A stretch of DNA of 64,000 nucleotides from positions 1 to 64,000 of the forward strand of contig NZ_LZZW01000019.1 of assembly GCF_014170375.1 (NCBI RefSeq), given 5' to 3'. The notes under the pieces are model-generated. The model searched no databases and was not told where the DNA came from. It saw only the letters and a program-made list of their open reading frames with translations. Every line of letters starts with the position of its first letter. The first letter of the stretch is position 1. The stretch is from Variovorax sp. UMC13. Lineage in GTDB: Bacteria > Pseudomonadota > Gammaproteobacteria > Burkholderiales > Burkholderiaceae_C. Of this stretch, positions 8,215 to 18,022 are shown one piece after another. Both the position numbers and the translations under genes were made by a program.

Positions 8215-10065
8215 ATGGCCGAGCTGCTCCCCACCATCCACGATCCTTCGGTCCTGCGCCAGTACGACCGTGCCCAGCTCAAGCAGCTGTCCGACGAGGT
8301 GCGCGCCTGCGTGCTGGACAACGTGTCGCGCACCGGCGGCCACCTGAGCTCGAACCTCGGCACCGTGGAGCTCACCGTCGCGCTGCACCACGTGTTCAAC
8401 ACGCCGCACGACCGGCTGGTGTGGGACGTGGGCCACCAGACCTACCCGCACAAGATCCTGACCGGCCGGCGCGAGCGCATGCCCACGCTGCGCCAGCAGG
8501 GCGGCATCTCGGGCTTCCCGCAGCGCGCCGAGAGCGAGTACGACACCTTCGGCACCGCCCATTCCTCGACCAGCATCTCGGCCGCGCTCGGCATGGCGAT
8601 GGCGGCCAAGCAGAAGGGCGAGGACCGGCATGCGGTGGCCATCATCGGCGACGGCGCAATGACCGCTGGCATGGCCTTCGAGGCGCTCAACAACGCGGGC
8701 GTGTCGGACTGCAAGCTGCTGGTGATCCTGAACGACAACGACATGTCGATCAGCCCGCCCGTGGGTGCGCTCAACCGCTACCTCGCGCAACTCATGAGCG
8801 GCAACTTCTACGCGGCCGCGAAGAACGTGGGCAAGAGCGTGCTGCGCGCCGCGCCGCCGCTGTTCGAGCTGGCCAAGCGCTTCGAACAGCATGCCAAGGG
8901 CATGGTGGTGCCGGCCACGCTGTTCGAGCAGTTCGGCTTCAACTACGTCGGCCCGATCGACGGCCACGACATCGATTCGCTGGTGCCCACGCTGGAGAAC
9001 CTCAAGCAGCTCAGCGGCCCGCAGTTCCTGCACGTGGTGACCAAGAAGGGCCAGGGCTACAAGCTGGCCGAGGCCGATCCGGTGGCCTACCACGGCCCGG
9101 GCAAGTTCGATCCGCAGGTGGGACTGGTGAAGTCGACCACGGTCGCCAAGCAGACCTTCACCCAGGTCTTCGGCCAGTGGCTGTGCGACATGGCGGCCCA
9201 GGACGGTCGCCTAGTCGGCATCACGCCCGCGATGCGCGAAGGCTCGGGCATGGTGGAGTTCGAACAAAAATTCCCGGCCCGCTACCACGACGTCGGCATC
9301 GCCGAGCAGCATGCCGTGACCTTCGCCGCCGGCCTGGCCTGCGAAGGCCTCAAGCCGGTGGTCGCGATCTACTCGACCTTCCTGCAGCGCGCCTACGACC
9401 AGCTGATCCACGACGTGGCGATCCAGAACCTGCCGGTGGTCTTCGCGCTCGACCGCGCGGGCCTGGTGGGCGCCGATGGTGCCACGCATGCGGGCGCTTA
9501 CGACATCCCCTTCGTGCGCTGCATCCCCAACATGAGCATCGCCTGCCCGGCCGACGAGCGCGAGTGCCGGCAGCTGCTGAGCACCGCCTATGCGCAGAAC
9601 CATCCGGTGACGGTGCGCTACCCGCGCGGCGCGGGCGCCGGCGTCACGCCGCATCTCACGCTCGAGGCGCTGCCCTTCGGCAAGGGCGAGATCCGTCGCG
9701 AAGGCCGGCGCATCGCGATCCTGGCCTTCGGCTCGCTGCTGTATCCGGCCTTGAAGGCCGCCGAGTCGCTCGACGCGACGGTGCTCAACATGCGCTGGGC
9801 CAAGCCACTGGACGTCGAGCTGCTGCTGCAGGTGGCGGCCACGCACGACGCCTTCGTCACCTTGGAAGAGGGCGCCATCATGGGCGGCGCCGGCAGCGCG
9901 GTGCTCGAGGCGCTGCAGGCCGCGAAGGTGCAGAAGCCGGTGCTGCAATTGGGCCTGCCCGATGTGTTCATCGAGCATGGCGATCCGGCCAAGCTGCTGG
10001 CGGGCGTGGGGCTGGATGCGGCGGGCATCGAGCAGTCGATCGTGGAGCGCTTCGGCCGCGCCTGA
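8215..10065 (+). CDS. dxs: 1-deoxy-D-xylulose-5-phosphate synthase
   Basis: The 616-residue transketolase-fold enzyme condenses pyruvate and glyceraldehyde 3-phosphate, the first step of the MEP pathway. It shows the [15 protein letters not shown] segment at 71-85, a thiamine diphosphate motif from GDGAMTAG (145-152) to Asn-Asn about 160, the [11 protein letters not shown] region containing the catalytic Glu of the pyrimidine-binding domain, and the C-terminal transketolase domain. Length is normal. The ATG at 8215 follows the ispA stop closely and is the last gene of the rightward operon. Confidence 0.97.
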   Translation: MAELLPTIHDPSVLRQYDRAQLKQLSDEVRACVLDNVSRTGGHLSSNLGTVELTVALHHVFNTPHDRLVWDVGHQTYPHKILTGRRERMPTLRQQGGISGFPQRAESEYDTFGTAHSSTSISAALGMAMAAKQKGEDRHAVAIIGDGAMTAGMAFEALNNAGVSDCKLLVILNDNDMSISPPVGALNRYLAQLMSGNFYAAAKNVGKSVLRAAPPLFELAKRFEQHAKGMVVPATLFEQFGFNYVGPIDGHDIDSLVPTLENLKQLSGPQFLHVVTKKGQGYKLAEADPVAYHGPGKFDPQVGLVKSTTVAKQTFTQVFGQWLCDMAAQDGRLVGITPAMREGSGMVEFEQKFPARYHDVGIAEQHAVTFAAGLACEGLKPVVAIYSTFLQRAYDQLIHDVAIQNLPVVFALDRAGLVGADGATHAGAYDIPFVRCIPNMSIACPADERECRQLLSTAYAQNHPVTVRYPRGAGAGVTPHLTLEALPFGKGEIRREGRRIAILAFGSLLYPALKAAESLDATVLNMRWAKPLDVELLLQVAATHDAFVTLEEGAIMGGAGSAVLEALQAAKVQKPVLQLGLPDVFIEHGDPAKLLAGVGLDAAGIEQSIVERFGRA

Positions 10066-10074
10066 TCCGTCTTG

Positions 10075-10186
10075 CTCCTTCCCCCTCCGGGGGATGGCTG
10101 GGATGGGGGCTCGCATCGCCACCGACGCTGTGGCGTTTCGAAGGCCGCCGGCCCCCACCCCAACCCTCCCCCGGCGGGGGAGGGAG
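10075..10186. repeat. REP-like imperfect inverted repeat between convergent dxs and livF
   Basis: Arms 10075-10110 and 10151-10186 (36 bases each) are reverse complements with about five mismatches. Each contains a CCCCC-CCGGGGG core followed by G-rich runs; the 40-base spacer is ordinary sequence. Such C/G-run palindromes are common dispersed intergenic elements in Comamonadaceae (family knowledge). Here it fills the gap between two convergent operons and could act as a bidirectional transcription barrier, although no T-tract follows. Confidence 0.75.
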
Positions 10187-10201
10187 AAACACCCAGAGAC
10201 C

Positions 10202-10933
10202 TCAAGTCCCCAGGTATGCGTCCTGCACCTTCGGATTGCCCAGCAGCTCCCGTCCGCTGCCCGCGAGCACGATCGACCCGGTCTCGATCACATAGGCCCG
10301 GTCGGCGATCTTCAGCGCCTGGCGCACGTTCTGCTCCACCAGGAAGATCGTCAGCCCCTGCTTGTTGATCTCGCGCAGCGTGCGGAAGATGTCCTGCACG
10401 ATGATCGGCGCCAGGCCCATCGAGGGCTCGTCCAGCAGCAGCACGCGCGGCTTGGCCATCAGCGCGCGGCCGATGGCCAGCATCTGCTGTTCGCCGCCCG
10501 AGAGGTTGCCCGCCAGGCCGTCGGCCCGGTCCTTGAGGACCGGGAACAGCGTGTAGATGCGCTCCAGGTCGGCTGCGCGCGCGGCCGCGCCGTCGCGCCG
10601 CGTGTAGGCGCCGAGCTCGAGGTTCTCGCGCACCGTCAGCGTGGTCAGCGTGGCGCGGCCTTCGGCCACCTGCACCAGGCCGCCGGCCACGATCTTGTGC
10701 GGCGACAGCGCCGTGATGTCCTGGCCCGCGAACAGCACGCGTCCGGCGGTCTTCTTCACCAGGCCCGACAGCGCCAGCAGCGTGGTCGACTTGCCGGCGC
10801 CGTTGGCGCCGACCAGCGTGGTGATCTGGCCTTCGTGCAGTTCGAGGTCGATGCCCTTCACGGCCTCGACGTGGCCGAAGGACACCTTCAGGCCCTGGAC
10901 CTGCAGCAAGGGGGTGTTCGTGGCGACGCTCAT
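10202..10933 (-). CDS. livF: branched-chain amino acid ABC transporter ATP-binding protein LivF
   Basis: The 243-residue ATPase has Walker A GANGAGKST at 42-50, signature LSGGEQQM, Walker B VLLLDEP followed by SMGLAP (the LivF hallmark), and an H-loop Glu-Gln-Asn variant (VEQN). It energises uptake of branched-chain or similar amino acids with LivG. It overlaps livG by 4 bases and is the last gene of livHMGF. Confidence 0.94.
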   Translation of the reverse strand: MSVATNTPLLQVQGLKVSFGHVEAVKGIDLELHEGQITTLVGANGAGKSTTLLALSGLVKKTAGRVLFAGQDITALSPHKIVAGGLVQVAEGRATLTTLTVRENLELGAYTRRDGAAARAADLERIYTLFPVLKDRADGLAGNLSGGEQQMLAIGRALMAKPRVLLLDEPSMGLAPIIVQDIFRTLREINKQGLTIFLVEQNVRQALKIADRAYVIETGSIVLAGSGRELLGNPKVQDAYLGT

Positions 10934-11733
10934 GCCGCGGTCTCCTGGTCGTTCGTGGCTTCGTCGTCTTCGCGGCCGAGGTAGGCCTCGATCACCTGCG
11001 GGTCGTTGCGGATCTGCTCGGGGCCGCCGCGCGCGATGATGCGGCCGAAGTTCAGCACCGCGATCTGCTGGCACAGGCCCATCACGAAGCGCATGTCGTG
11101 CTCGATCATGAAGACCGTGAAGCCGCGCGCCGCGATGTTCTCGATCTCGACCATCAACTCGCTCTTCTCGGTGCTGTTCATGCCGGCCACCGGCTCGTCG
11201 AGCAGCAGCAGCGTGGGCTCGGTGGCCAGCGCGCGCGCGAGTTCCAGCTTGCGCTGGTCGCCGTACGAGAGGTTGTCGGCCACGTCGTGCGCCTTGTGGT
11301 CGAGCTTTACCCAGCTCAGCAGTTCGCGCGCACGCTCACGGGCACGCTTCTCCTCGCTGCGGAACAGGCCCGAGCCGGCCAGCAGGCCCAGCGGGCCGTA
11401 GCGCAGCTTGGCGTCCATGCCCACCGTCACGTTCTCCAGCAGCGACATCTCCTTGAAGATGCGGATGTTCTGGAAGGTGCGCGCGATGCCGCCGCGGGTG
11501 ATCTGGAAGGGCTTGCGGCCCGCCAGGTCCTGGCCTTCGAAGTGGATCGTGCCGCTGGTGGTCGGCAGCAGGCCGGTGATCAGGTTGAACACCGTGGTCT
11601 TGCCGGCGCCGTTGGGGCCGATCAGGCCGAAGATGCCGCCCTTGGGAATGTCGAGGTTCACGTCCTGCAGGACCTTGAGTCCGCCGAAGTGCCGCGACAC
11701 GTTCTTCAATGTCAAAAGTGTCTGGTCGCTCAT
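10930..11733 (-). CDS. livG: branched-chain amino acid ABC transporter ATP-binding protein LivG
   Basis: The 267-residue ATPase has Walker A GPNGAGKTT, signature LSYGDQRKLE, Walker B LLLLDEP followed by VAGMN, and the H-loop EHDM, all typical of LivG. The C-terminus has an extra acidic, Thr-rich tail of about 15 residues. It overlaps livM upstream and livF downstream by 4 bases each, indicating strict co-translation. Confidence 0.94.
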   Translation of the reverse strand: MSDQTLLTLKNVSRHFGGLKVLQDVNLDIPKGGIFGLIGPNGAGKTTVFNLITGLLPTTSGTIHFEGQDLAGRKPFQITRGGIARTFQNIRIFKEMSLLENVTVGMDAKLRYGPLGLLAGSGLFRSEEKRARERARELLSWVKLDHKAHDVADNLSYGDQRKLELARALATEPTLLLLDEPVAGMNSTEKSELMVEIENIAARGFTVFMIEHDMRFVMGLCQQIAVLNFGRIIARGGPEQIRNDPQVIEAYLGREDDEATNDQETAA

Positions 11734-12593
11734 GCTGCGCTCCCCTTGCGGCCGAACCACTGGCGGATGCGTGCCGGGTCCCAGATGCCCTTGGGCAGGA
11801 ACAGCACGATCAGCACCAGGATGAAGCCATTGACCACCAGGCGGAAGGCACCCAGGCCGCGCAGCGTTTCCGGCAGCAGCGTGAGGATGGTGCCGCCCAG
11901 CACCGGGCCCGTGAGGCTGCCGATGCCGCCCAGGATCGCCATCGTGAGGATGTCGACCGCGCGGTTGAAGCCGTACTCGGCCGGGCCGATGAAGAAGGTC
12001 AGGTGCGCGTTGAGCGTGCCCGCCAGGCCGGCGATGGCGCCGCCCAGCACGAAGGCCAGCATCTTGTGGCCCGCCACGTCGATGCCCATCAGGCCCGCCG
12101 CGGTCTCGTCTTCCTTGATCGCCTCGAAGGCGCGGCCGACCTTGGAGCGGCGGATGCGCCACAGCACCAGCACCGTGAGCACCAGCGCCAGCGCCACGTG
12201 CCACCACTGCGTCGATTGCGGGATGCCGTTCAGCCCCAGCGCGCCGCCCGTGAGCGATTCGACGTTGAGGATGGTGATGCGCACCACCTCGCCGAAGGCC
12301 AGCGTGGCCATCGCGAGGTAGACGCCCGACAGCCGCAGCGTGGGCTTGCCGATGATGAAGGCGACCAGCGCCGGCGCGGCCATGCCGGCGGCGATGGCCA
12401 CCGGGAAGGGCACGCCGTAGTTGAGCGTGAGGATCGAGGCGGTGTAGGCGCCGATGCCCATGAAGGCCGCGTTGGCCAGGGCCAGCATGCCGCAGGCCAG
12501 CGTGAGCCAGATCGAGAGTGCCAGCAGGCCGTTGATGCCCAGCGAGAGCACCAGGTTGCTGTAGACCGACCAGAAATTGTCGAGAGCTTCCAT
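11730..12593 (-). CDS. livM: branched-chain amino acid ABC transporter permease LivM
   Basis: The 287-residue inner-membrane permease has about eight to nine helices and the BPD_transp_2 signature region (FEAIKEDETAAGLMGID, the coupling loop that contacts the ATPase). It is slightly shorter than enterobacterial LivM, which has an N-terminal extension. It begins 2 bases after livH ends and overlaps livG by 4 bases. Confidence 0.93.
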   Translation of the reverse strand: MEALDNFWSVYSNLVLSLGINGLLALSIWLTLACGMLALANAAFMGIGAYTASILTLNYGVPFPVAIAAGMAAPALVAFIIGKPTLRLSGVYLAMATLAFGEVVRITILNVESLTGGALGLNGIPQSTQWWHVALALVLTVLVLWRIRRSKVGRAFEAIKEDETAAGLMGIDVAGHKMLAFVLGGAIAGLAGTLNAHLTFFIGPAEYGFNRAVDILTMAILGGIGSLTGPVLGGTILTLLPETLRGLGAFRLVVNGFILVLIVLFLPKGIWDPARIRQWFGRKGSAA

Positions 12594-12595
12594 GG

Positions 12596-13477
12596 TCAGA
12601 CCTTGCGCTCCTTGAGCGAGCCGAACAGGCCCTTGGGGCGCACCAGCAGCACCAGGAACAGCAGGCCGAAGGCCACCGCGTCACGCATGTTGGAGCCCAC
12701 GTAGGCCACCGACAGCACCTCGGCGAAACCGAGGAACAGGCCGCCCAGCAGCGCGCCGCGGATGTCGCCCATGCCGCCCAGGATGATCACCGCGATGCCC
12801 TTCTCGAGCATCGGCTGGCCCATCAGCGGGAACAGGGCGTTGGAGTACAGGCCGATCAGCACGCCGGCCACGCCACCCAGGCCCGCGGCCACGAAGGAGG
12901 TCAGGTAGAACAGGCCTTCGACGTTCACGCCGACCAGGTAGGCCGCCTTGGGCGATTCGGCGATCGCGCGCAGCGCGCGGCCGAGTTGCGTGCGCTGCAG
13001 CGACAGCATCAGCACGCCCATCAGCACGAAGGACGAGAGCACGATGCCCAGTTCGAGCACGGTCACGTGGATGCTGCCGATGACCAGTGCGTCGTCGGGG
13101 ATGGTGCCGGGCGGGAAGCGCAGGTTCTCGGCGCCGAAGATGCCCTGGATGCCGTTGTTCAGGATGATGGCCACGCCGATGGTGGCGATCATCGGGATCA
13201 GGTGGGGCGCGTTGCGCTTGCGCAGCGGCTTGAGCACCAGCACGTCGATCACGAAGCCGATCACGCCGCAGAAGGCGAAGGCGAAGGGCAGGCCGACCCA
13301 CAGGGGCATGCCCGAGACGCGCATGAATTCGGCCGCGGCATAGGCGCCGACCATGAACACCGCGCCGTGCGAGAGGTTGATGACGCCGAGCACGCCGAAG
13401 ATGAGTGTGAAGCCGAGCGCGAAGAGTGCGTAGACGCACCCCAGCGACAAGGCGTTGACAAGCTGCTGATCGAGCAC
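12596..13477 (-). CDS. livH: branched-chain amino acid ABC transporter permease LivH
   Basis: The 293-residue integral membrane protein has the LivH start pattern (LSLGCVYALFALGFTLIFGVLGVINLSHG split by helices) and coupling loop RAIAESPKAAYLVGVN near residues 170-185. It forms the heterodimeric channel with LivM. It is preceded by a terminator hairpin that separates it from the binding-protein gene, so its expression may depend on readthrough. Confidence 0.94.
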   Translation of the reverse strand: MLDQQLVNALSLGCVYALFALGFTLIFGVLGVINLSHGAVFMVGAYAAAEFMRVSGMPLWVGLPFAFAFCGVIGFVIDVLVLKPLRKRNAPHLIPMIATIGVAIILNNGIQGIFGAENLRFPPGTIPDDALVIGSIHVTVLELGIVLSSFVLMGVLMLSLQRTQLGRALRAIAESPKAAYLVGVNVEGLFYLTSFVAAGLGGVAGVLIGLYSNALFPLMGQPMLEKGIAVIILGGMGDIRGALLGGLFLGFAEVLSVAYVGSNMRDAVAFGLLFLVLLVRPKGLFGSLKERKV

Positions 13478-13520
13478 GATGGGCTTCCGTCAGGCCGCCA
13501 CGCGAGCGTGTTGCGGCAAA

Positions 13521-13553
13521 TCAAAAAAAGAAAACGGCGCAGAGGTCTGCGCC
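13521..13553 (-). terminator. intrinsic terminator between binding protein and livHMGF
   Basis: On the minus strand an 8-bp perfect stem (GGCGCAGA/TCTGCGCC, 2-base loop, 13536-13553) is followed by a T-rich tract of about 14 bases. It lies just after the binding-protein gene and before livH. Partial termination here would give more binding protein than permease. Confidence 0.85.
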
Positions 13554-13597
13554 ATTGCGGGAAACAGGGCGGGCCGCGTGGCCCGCCAACGAGAGAG

Positions 13598-14752
13598 TTA
13601 CTTCTCGATCACGAACTGCGTGCCGCGCGACACGCTCACGATGGCCTTCTGCTGCGCGTCGTAGCCGGCGGGCTTGCCGGCCTTGTCGGTGGCGCGTGCG
13701 AAGGCGAAGGGGCCGGTGGCACCGGTCCACTTCACGTTCGGCAGCGCATCGCGCAGGGCGGTGCGGTCGGCCGCGAGGTTGCCCGAGAGCTTCACGCCCT
13801 TGAGCGCCTGGGCCACCACGTACAGGCCGTCGTAGGCCTGGGCCGCGAACTGGTCGGGCGCGGCCTTGAACTTGTCGTTGTAGGCCTTCTGGAACCTGGT
13901 GTTCTCGGCCGTGGCGTTGCTGGCCGACCAGGGGCTGCCGACGTACAGGTTGTCCGAGCTGCCCTTGGCCAGTTCGAAGATCTTGGTCGAGTTCATGCCG
14001 TTGCCGCCGATGATCGGCACGTTCAGGCCGAGCTGGCGGGCCTGCACCATCACCGGCGCGCCTTCAGCGAGCAGGGCCGACAGCACGATCGCGTCGGGAT
14101 TGGTGGCCTTGATCTTGGTCAGCTGGGCCTTGAAGTCCACGTCGCCCTTGGCGAAGGTCTCGGTGGTGGTCACGGGCAGCTTCAGGTCTTCGAGGGCCTT
14201 CTTGAAGTTGTCGTAGCCGCTCTTGGTGAACACGTCGTCGTTGCCGTAGAGCACCGCGACCTTCTTCACGTTGGCATGCTTGATCGCCACGCGCAGCGTC
14301 TCGGGCAGCACGTCGGCCTCGGTCACCGAGTTGCGGAAGATGTAGTCGCCGATCGAGGTGATGCCGTCGGCCGTGTTCGAGGTGCCGAAGGCCACGGTCT
14401 TCGAGGCCTGGGCGATCGGGTCGGCCGCCTGGGCCGAGTTCGACAGCGTGGGGCCGAAGGTCATCAGGACCTTGTCCTGGAAGATCAGCTTCTTGAAGAC
14501 GTTGATCGCGTCTTCCTTCTTGCCTTGCTCGTCCTCGATGGCCAGCACGATCTTGTCGCCATTGATGCCGCCGGCGGCATTGATCTCGTCGGCCGCCAGC
14601 TGGAAGCCGTTGCGGATGGCCGAGCCGTACTGCGCGGCACCGCCCGACAGGGCAGCGGCCACGCCGATCTTGATCTCGGCGGCCTGGGCGCCGAAGGCGG
14701 TGGCTGCGGCGAGCGCGAACAAAGCAGGCTTGAAGGAAAAGAGGTTTCTCAT
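13598..14752 (-). CDS. livK: LIV-type ABC transporter substrate-binding protein
   Basis: The 384-residue periplasmic protein has a signal peptide (about 1-24, cleaved near GAQAAE) and the type I periplasmic binding fold of the Leu/Ile/Val-binding family: IKIGVAAALSGGAAQYG at the mature start, GGINGDKI, and an RNSVTEADVLPE segment. It captures an amino acid, or in many Comamonadaceae paralogues an amide or aromatic acid, and delivers it to LivHM. The exact ligand is not predictable. The ATG at 14752 gives the expected signal peptide. It is the first gene of the liv cluster. Confidence 0.9.
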   Translation of the reverse strand: MRNLFSFKPALFALAAATAFGAQAAEIKIGVAAALSGGAAQYGSAIRNGFQLAADEINAAGGINGDKIVLAIEDEQGKKEDAINVFKKLIFQDKVLMTFGPTLSNSAQAADPIAQASKTVAFGTSNTADGITSIGDYIFRNSVTEADVLPETLRVAIKHANVKKVAVLYGNDDVFTKSGYDNFKKALEDLKLPVTTTETFAKGDVDFKAQLTKIKATNPDAIVLSALLAEGAPVMVQARQLGLNVPIIGGNGMNSTKIFELAKGSSDNLYVGSPWSASNATAENTRFQKAYNDKFKAAPDQFAAQAYDGLYVVAQALKGVKLSGNLAADRTALRDALPNVKWTGATGPFAFARATDKAGKPAGYDAQQKAIVSVSRGTQFVIEK

Positions 14753-14971
14753 GAGAGGGCCGTTGTCAGGGAGGTATAAGGGCGGTCTCACATTTTATGC
14801 CTCTCGCCCGCGGGCCGCTGCGCAGGTGCGGCGCCCGAGCTGCGGTGCCGCAGGGTAAACCCCCCGCCGAACACTGTAAGTGCGTTTTTACAATCGCCCG
14901 GGCTGACACCCCAGTCGCCGATGCGGTCATGAGCCGCGTGCCGTTATTTTCAAAAGAACCCGGAGTTGTCC

Positions 14972-16054
14972 ATGGATCGTCGTTCCCTCATCAAAAACGC
15001 TGGCATCGCGGGCGTCCTGGCTGCAGGCATCGCGCCTGCGGTGCATGCCCAGGCCGCTGTGCGTTGGCGTCTCGCTTCGAGCTTCCCCCGGTCCCTGGAC
15101 ACCATCTTCGGCAGCGCCGAAATGCTCTCGAAGACCGTGAAGGCGCTGTCGGGCGGCAAGTTCGAGATCACCGCGCACCCGGCCGGCGAACTGATGCCCG
15201 CCTTCGGCGTGGTCGATGCGCTGCAGGGCGACACCATCGAGATGGCGCAGAGCGCCGCCTACTACTTCACCGGCAAGGACCCGATCTTCGCCTTCAGCTG
15301 CGCCGTGCCCTTCGGCCTGACCGCTCGCCAGAACGATTCCTGGAAGGAATACGGCAACGGCCGCAAGCTGCTGGATGCCTTCTTCGCGCAGTACAACTTC
15401 CGCACCGCCAGCGCCGGCAACACCGGCACGCAGATGGGCGGCTGGTATCGCAAGGAAATCAAGACCGTGGCCGACCTCAAGGGCCTGAAGATGCGCATGG
15501 GCGGCGGCGTGTTCGGCGAATCGATGGCCAAGCTGGGCGTGATCTCGCAGAACATGCCCGCGGGCGATGTGTACCAGGCGCTCGAAAAGGGCACGCTGGA
15601 TGCGGCCGAGTTCGTCGGCCCCTACGACGACCTGAAGCTGGGCTTCAACAAGGTCGCGCCCTTCTACTACTACCCCGGCTGGTGGGAAGGCGGCGCCGAC
15701 CTCGAGTTCTTCGTCAACAACAAGGCCTTCGCCAAGCTGTCGGACGAGAACAAGGCCATCCTCGATGCGGCCATGAAGGTTGCCGCACGCGACATGACCG
15801 CCAAGTACGACGCCTACAACCCGGTGGCGCTGAAGAAGCTGGTGGCCGACAAGACCCAGCTCAAGGCCTTCCCGAAGGCCGTGATGGACGCGGGCTTCAA
15901 GACCGCCATGGAAGTCTTCGCCGAGCACGAAGCCAAGTCGCCGGAGTTCAAGAAGATCCACCAGGACATGCGCACCTTCCAGCGCGACCAGATCCTGTGG
16001 AACCGCTTCTCCGAGTTCCCGTTCAACCAGTACATGAACGGCGTGAAGGTCTGA
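14972..16054 (+). CDS. TRAP transporter substrate-binding protein (DctP family, Tat-exported)
   Basis: The 360-residue protein starts with a twin-arginine signal (DRRSLIK, then a hydrophobic stretch ending in VHAQA about residue 28). The mature part resembles TakP-like DctP proteins that bind 2-oxoacids (WRLASSFPRSLDTIFG; a GGWYRKEIK loop; an FVGPYDDLKLGFN segment). The ATG at 14972 was preferred over TTG at 14966 because CGGAG lies at proper distance and the Tat motif then starts at residue 2. The cognate permease genes face it on the opposite strand. Confidence 0.9.
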   Translation: MDRRSLIKNAGIAGVLAAGIAPAVHAQAAVRWRLASSFPRSLDTIFGSAEMLSKTVKALSGGKFEITAHPAGELMPAFGVVDALQGDTIEMAQSAAYYFTGKDPIFAFSCAVPFGLTARQNDSWKEYGNGRKLLDAFFAQYNFRTASAGNTGTQMGGWYRKEIKTVADLKGLKMRMGGGVFGESMAKLGVISQNMPAGDVYQALEKGTLDAAEFVGPYDDLKLGFNKVAPFYYYPGWWEGGADLEFFVNNKAFAKLSDENKAILDAAMKVAARDMTAKYDAYNPVALKKLVADKTQLKAFPKAVMDAGFKTAMEVFAEHEAKSPEFKKIHQDMRTFQRDQILWNRFSEFPFNQYMNGVKV

Positions 16055-16085
16055 GGCCGCTCCCGGCCCTGGTGGCCGGCCCCTC

Positions 16086-16118
16086 AAAGAAAAAACCGCG
16101 CAGTGCGCGGTTTTTTTT
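16086..16118. terminator. bidirectional intrinsic terminator
   Basis: The stem CCGCGC/GCGCGG with a 3-base loop (16096-16110) is flanked by an A-tract on the left and eight T on the right. It therefore works for the TRAP binding-protein gene (+) and, on the other strand, for the TRAP permease gene ending at 16167. Confidence 0.88.
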
Positions 16119-16166
16119 CGCCTGCATCCAGGCGGTGGGCCGGGGCGCCGGAGCGCCCCGGTGGGT

Positions 16167-17999
16167 TCAGGGACTCTTGGGCTTGAGCGAGTCCTGCAGC
16201 GCCTTCAGCGGATCGTCGGCGGTCGACTCGGGCGCCGTCGACGAAGGCTCTGCGCCGGGCTCGGGCATCGCGCCGCCTTCGGCCGGTGCCGCGGGTTCGG
16301 GGCTCGGTTCCTCGTTCGCGCCATAGCCGCCGTCGGTGTCGTTGCTCTCGGGCTGCAGCTGCTCGCGCATCTGTTCGCCCACCTTGTCGAGGTCGTAGTT
16401 CTGAACCTTGTCCAGGCTGCCGGTGACCAGGCCCGGGAACGCGATCAGCACACCCACCATCACCAGCTGGATCAGCACGAAGGGCACCGCACCGCGGTAG
16501 ATCTGCATTGTCGTGACCGGCTGCATGATCTTCTGCGTCACGCGGTCGACGTAGGGCTTTTCGGGCGCCACCGAGCGCAGGAAGAACAGCGCGAAGCCGA
16601 AGGGCGGATGCATGAACGAGGTCTGCATGTTGACCGCCAGCAGCACGCCGAACCAGATCAGGTCGATGCCCAGCTTGTGCGCGACCGGCGCCAGCAGCGG
16701 CACCACGATGAAGGACAGCTCGAAGTAGTCGAGGAAGAAGGCCAGGATGAAGATCAGCAGGTTCACCACGATCAGGAAGCCCACCTGTCCACCCGGCAGG
16801 CCGGTCAGCAGGTGCTCGACCCAGATCGGGCCGTCGGCCGCCTGGAAGACCAGGCCGAAGACGGTGGCGCCGATCAGGATGAACATCACGAAGCTGCCCA
16901 GCTTGGTGGTCACCGTCAGCGCCTGCTTGAGCAGGTTCATGTCGAGGCGCTTGCGCACCACGCCCATCACCAGTGCGCCGATCGCGCCCATGGCGCCGCC
17001 TTCGGTCGGCGTGGCCACGCCCAGGAAGATGGTGCCCAGCACCAGGAAGATCAGCAGCAGCGGCGGGATCAGCACGAAGGTCACGCGTTCGGCCAGGCGC
17101 GACAGCAGCTTCAGGCCGGTGAGCTTGTTGAAGACCGCGATCACGAAGGCCACGAAGGTGCCGCCGCACATGGCGACCACGACCTTCTCGTCGGTGGCGA
17201 CGAAAGTGACTTCCTCGCCCTGCCACCAGCTGTGCAGCGCGGTCATGTTCTGCGCCAGCAGGATCGCGGCGATGGCCGAGATGGTCATCAGCACGACCAG
17301 CGACATGTAGCCACCGCCGCCGTTGGGCTCACGGTAGATGCGGGCCTCGGGCGGCAGTGCGGGCACGCGCTCGGGCTTGAAGATGGCCAGGAAGGCGACG
17401 TAGAGCACATAGAGGCCGACCAGCATGAAGGCCGGAACGAAGGCGCCCTTGTACATGTCGCCGACGCTCTTGCCCAGTTGGTCGGCCATGATGATCAGCA
17501 CCAGCGAGGGCGGGATGATCTGCGCCAGCGTGCCCGAGGCGGCGATCACGCCCGAGGCCATGCGCCGGTCGTAGCCGTAGCGCAGCATGATGGGCAGCGA
17601 GATCAGGCCCATCGAGATCACCGAGGCGGCGACCACGCCGGTGGTGGCGGCCAGCAGCGCGCCCACGAAGATCACGGCGAGCGCCAGGCCGCCGCGCATC
17701 GGGCCGAAGACCTGGCCGACGGTGTCGAGCAGGTCCTCGGCCATGCCGCTTCGCTCCAGTATCAGCCCCATCAGGGTGAAGAACGGAACGGCCAGCAGGG
17801 TGTCGTTGGCCATGATGCCGATGAGCCGCTGCGGCAACCAGGCCATGACGGAGGACTGGAACACGCCCAGCTCGATGCCGATGAAACCGAAGAACAACCC
17901 GCAGGCGCCGAGGCTGAAGGCCACCGGGAAGCCCAGCAGCAGGAAGATGATCAGCCCCGCGAACATGATCGGGGCGAAGTTGGCAGTGATGAATTCCAT
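16167..17999 (-). CDS. TRAP transporter large permease (DctM family)
   Basis: The 610-residue membrane protein has the DctM fold (about 12-13 helices) with hallmark segments MRGGLALAVI, GTLAQIIPPSLVLI and a second inverted half with ATPTEGGAMG. An insertion of roughly 80-100 residues with extra TM segments between the halves makes it longer than classical DctM (about 430). The last 60 residues are Pro/Glu/Ala-rich, acidic and probably disordered. It works with the DctQ-like protein encoded 23 bases upstream and the binding protein on the opposite strand. Confidence 0.9.
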   Translation of the reverse strand: MEFITANFAPIMFAGLIIFLLLGFPVAFSLGACGLFFGFIGIELGVFQSSVMAWLPQRLIGIMANDTLLAVPFFTLMGLILERSGMAEDLLDTVGQVFGPMRGGLALAVIFVGALLAATTGVVAASVISMGLISLPIMLRYGYDRRMASGVIAASGTLAQIIPPSLVLIIMADQLGKSVGDMYKGAFVPAFMLVGLYVLYVAFLAIFKPERVPALPPEARIYREPNGGGGYMSLVVLMTISAIAAILLAQNMTALHSWWQGEEVTFVATDEKVVVAMCGGTFVAFVIAVFNKLTGLKLLSRLAERVTFVLIPPLLLIFLVLGTIFLGVATPTEGGAMGAIGALVMGVVRKRLDMNLLKQALTVTTKLGSFVMFILIGATVFGLVFQAADGPIWVEHLLTGLPGGQVGFLIVVNLLIFILAFFLDYFELSFIVVPLLAPVAHKLGIDLIWFGVLLAVNMQTSFMHPPFGFALFFLRSVAPEKPYVDRVTQKIMQPVTTMQIYRGAVPFVLIQLVMVGVLIAFPGLVTGSLDKVQNYDLDKVGEQMREQLQPESNDTDGGYGANEEPSPEPAAPAEGGAMPEPGAEPSSTAPESTADDPLKALQDSLKPKSP

Positions 18000-18022
18000 G
18001 GTGTGTGTGCGTTGCGCTTCGT

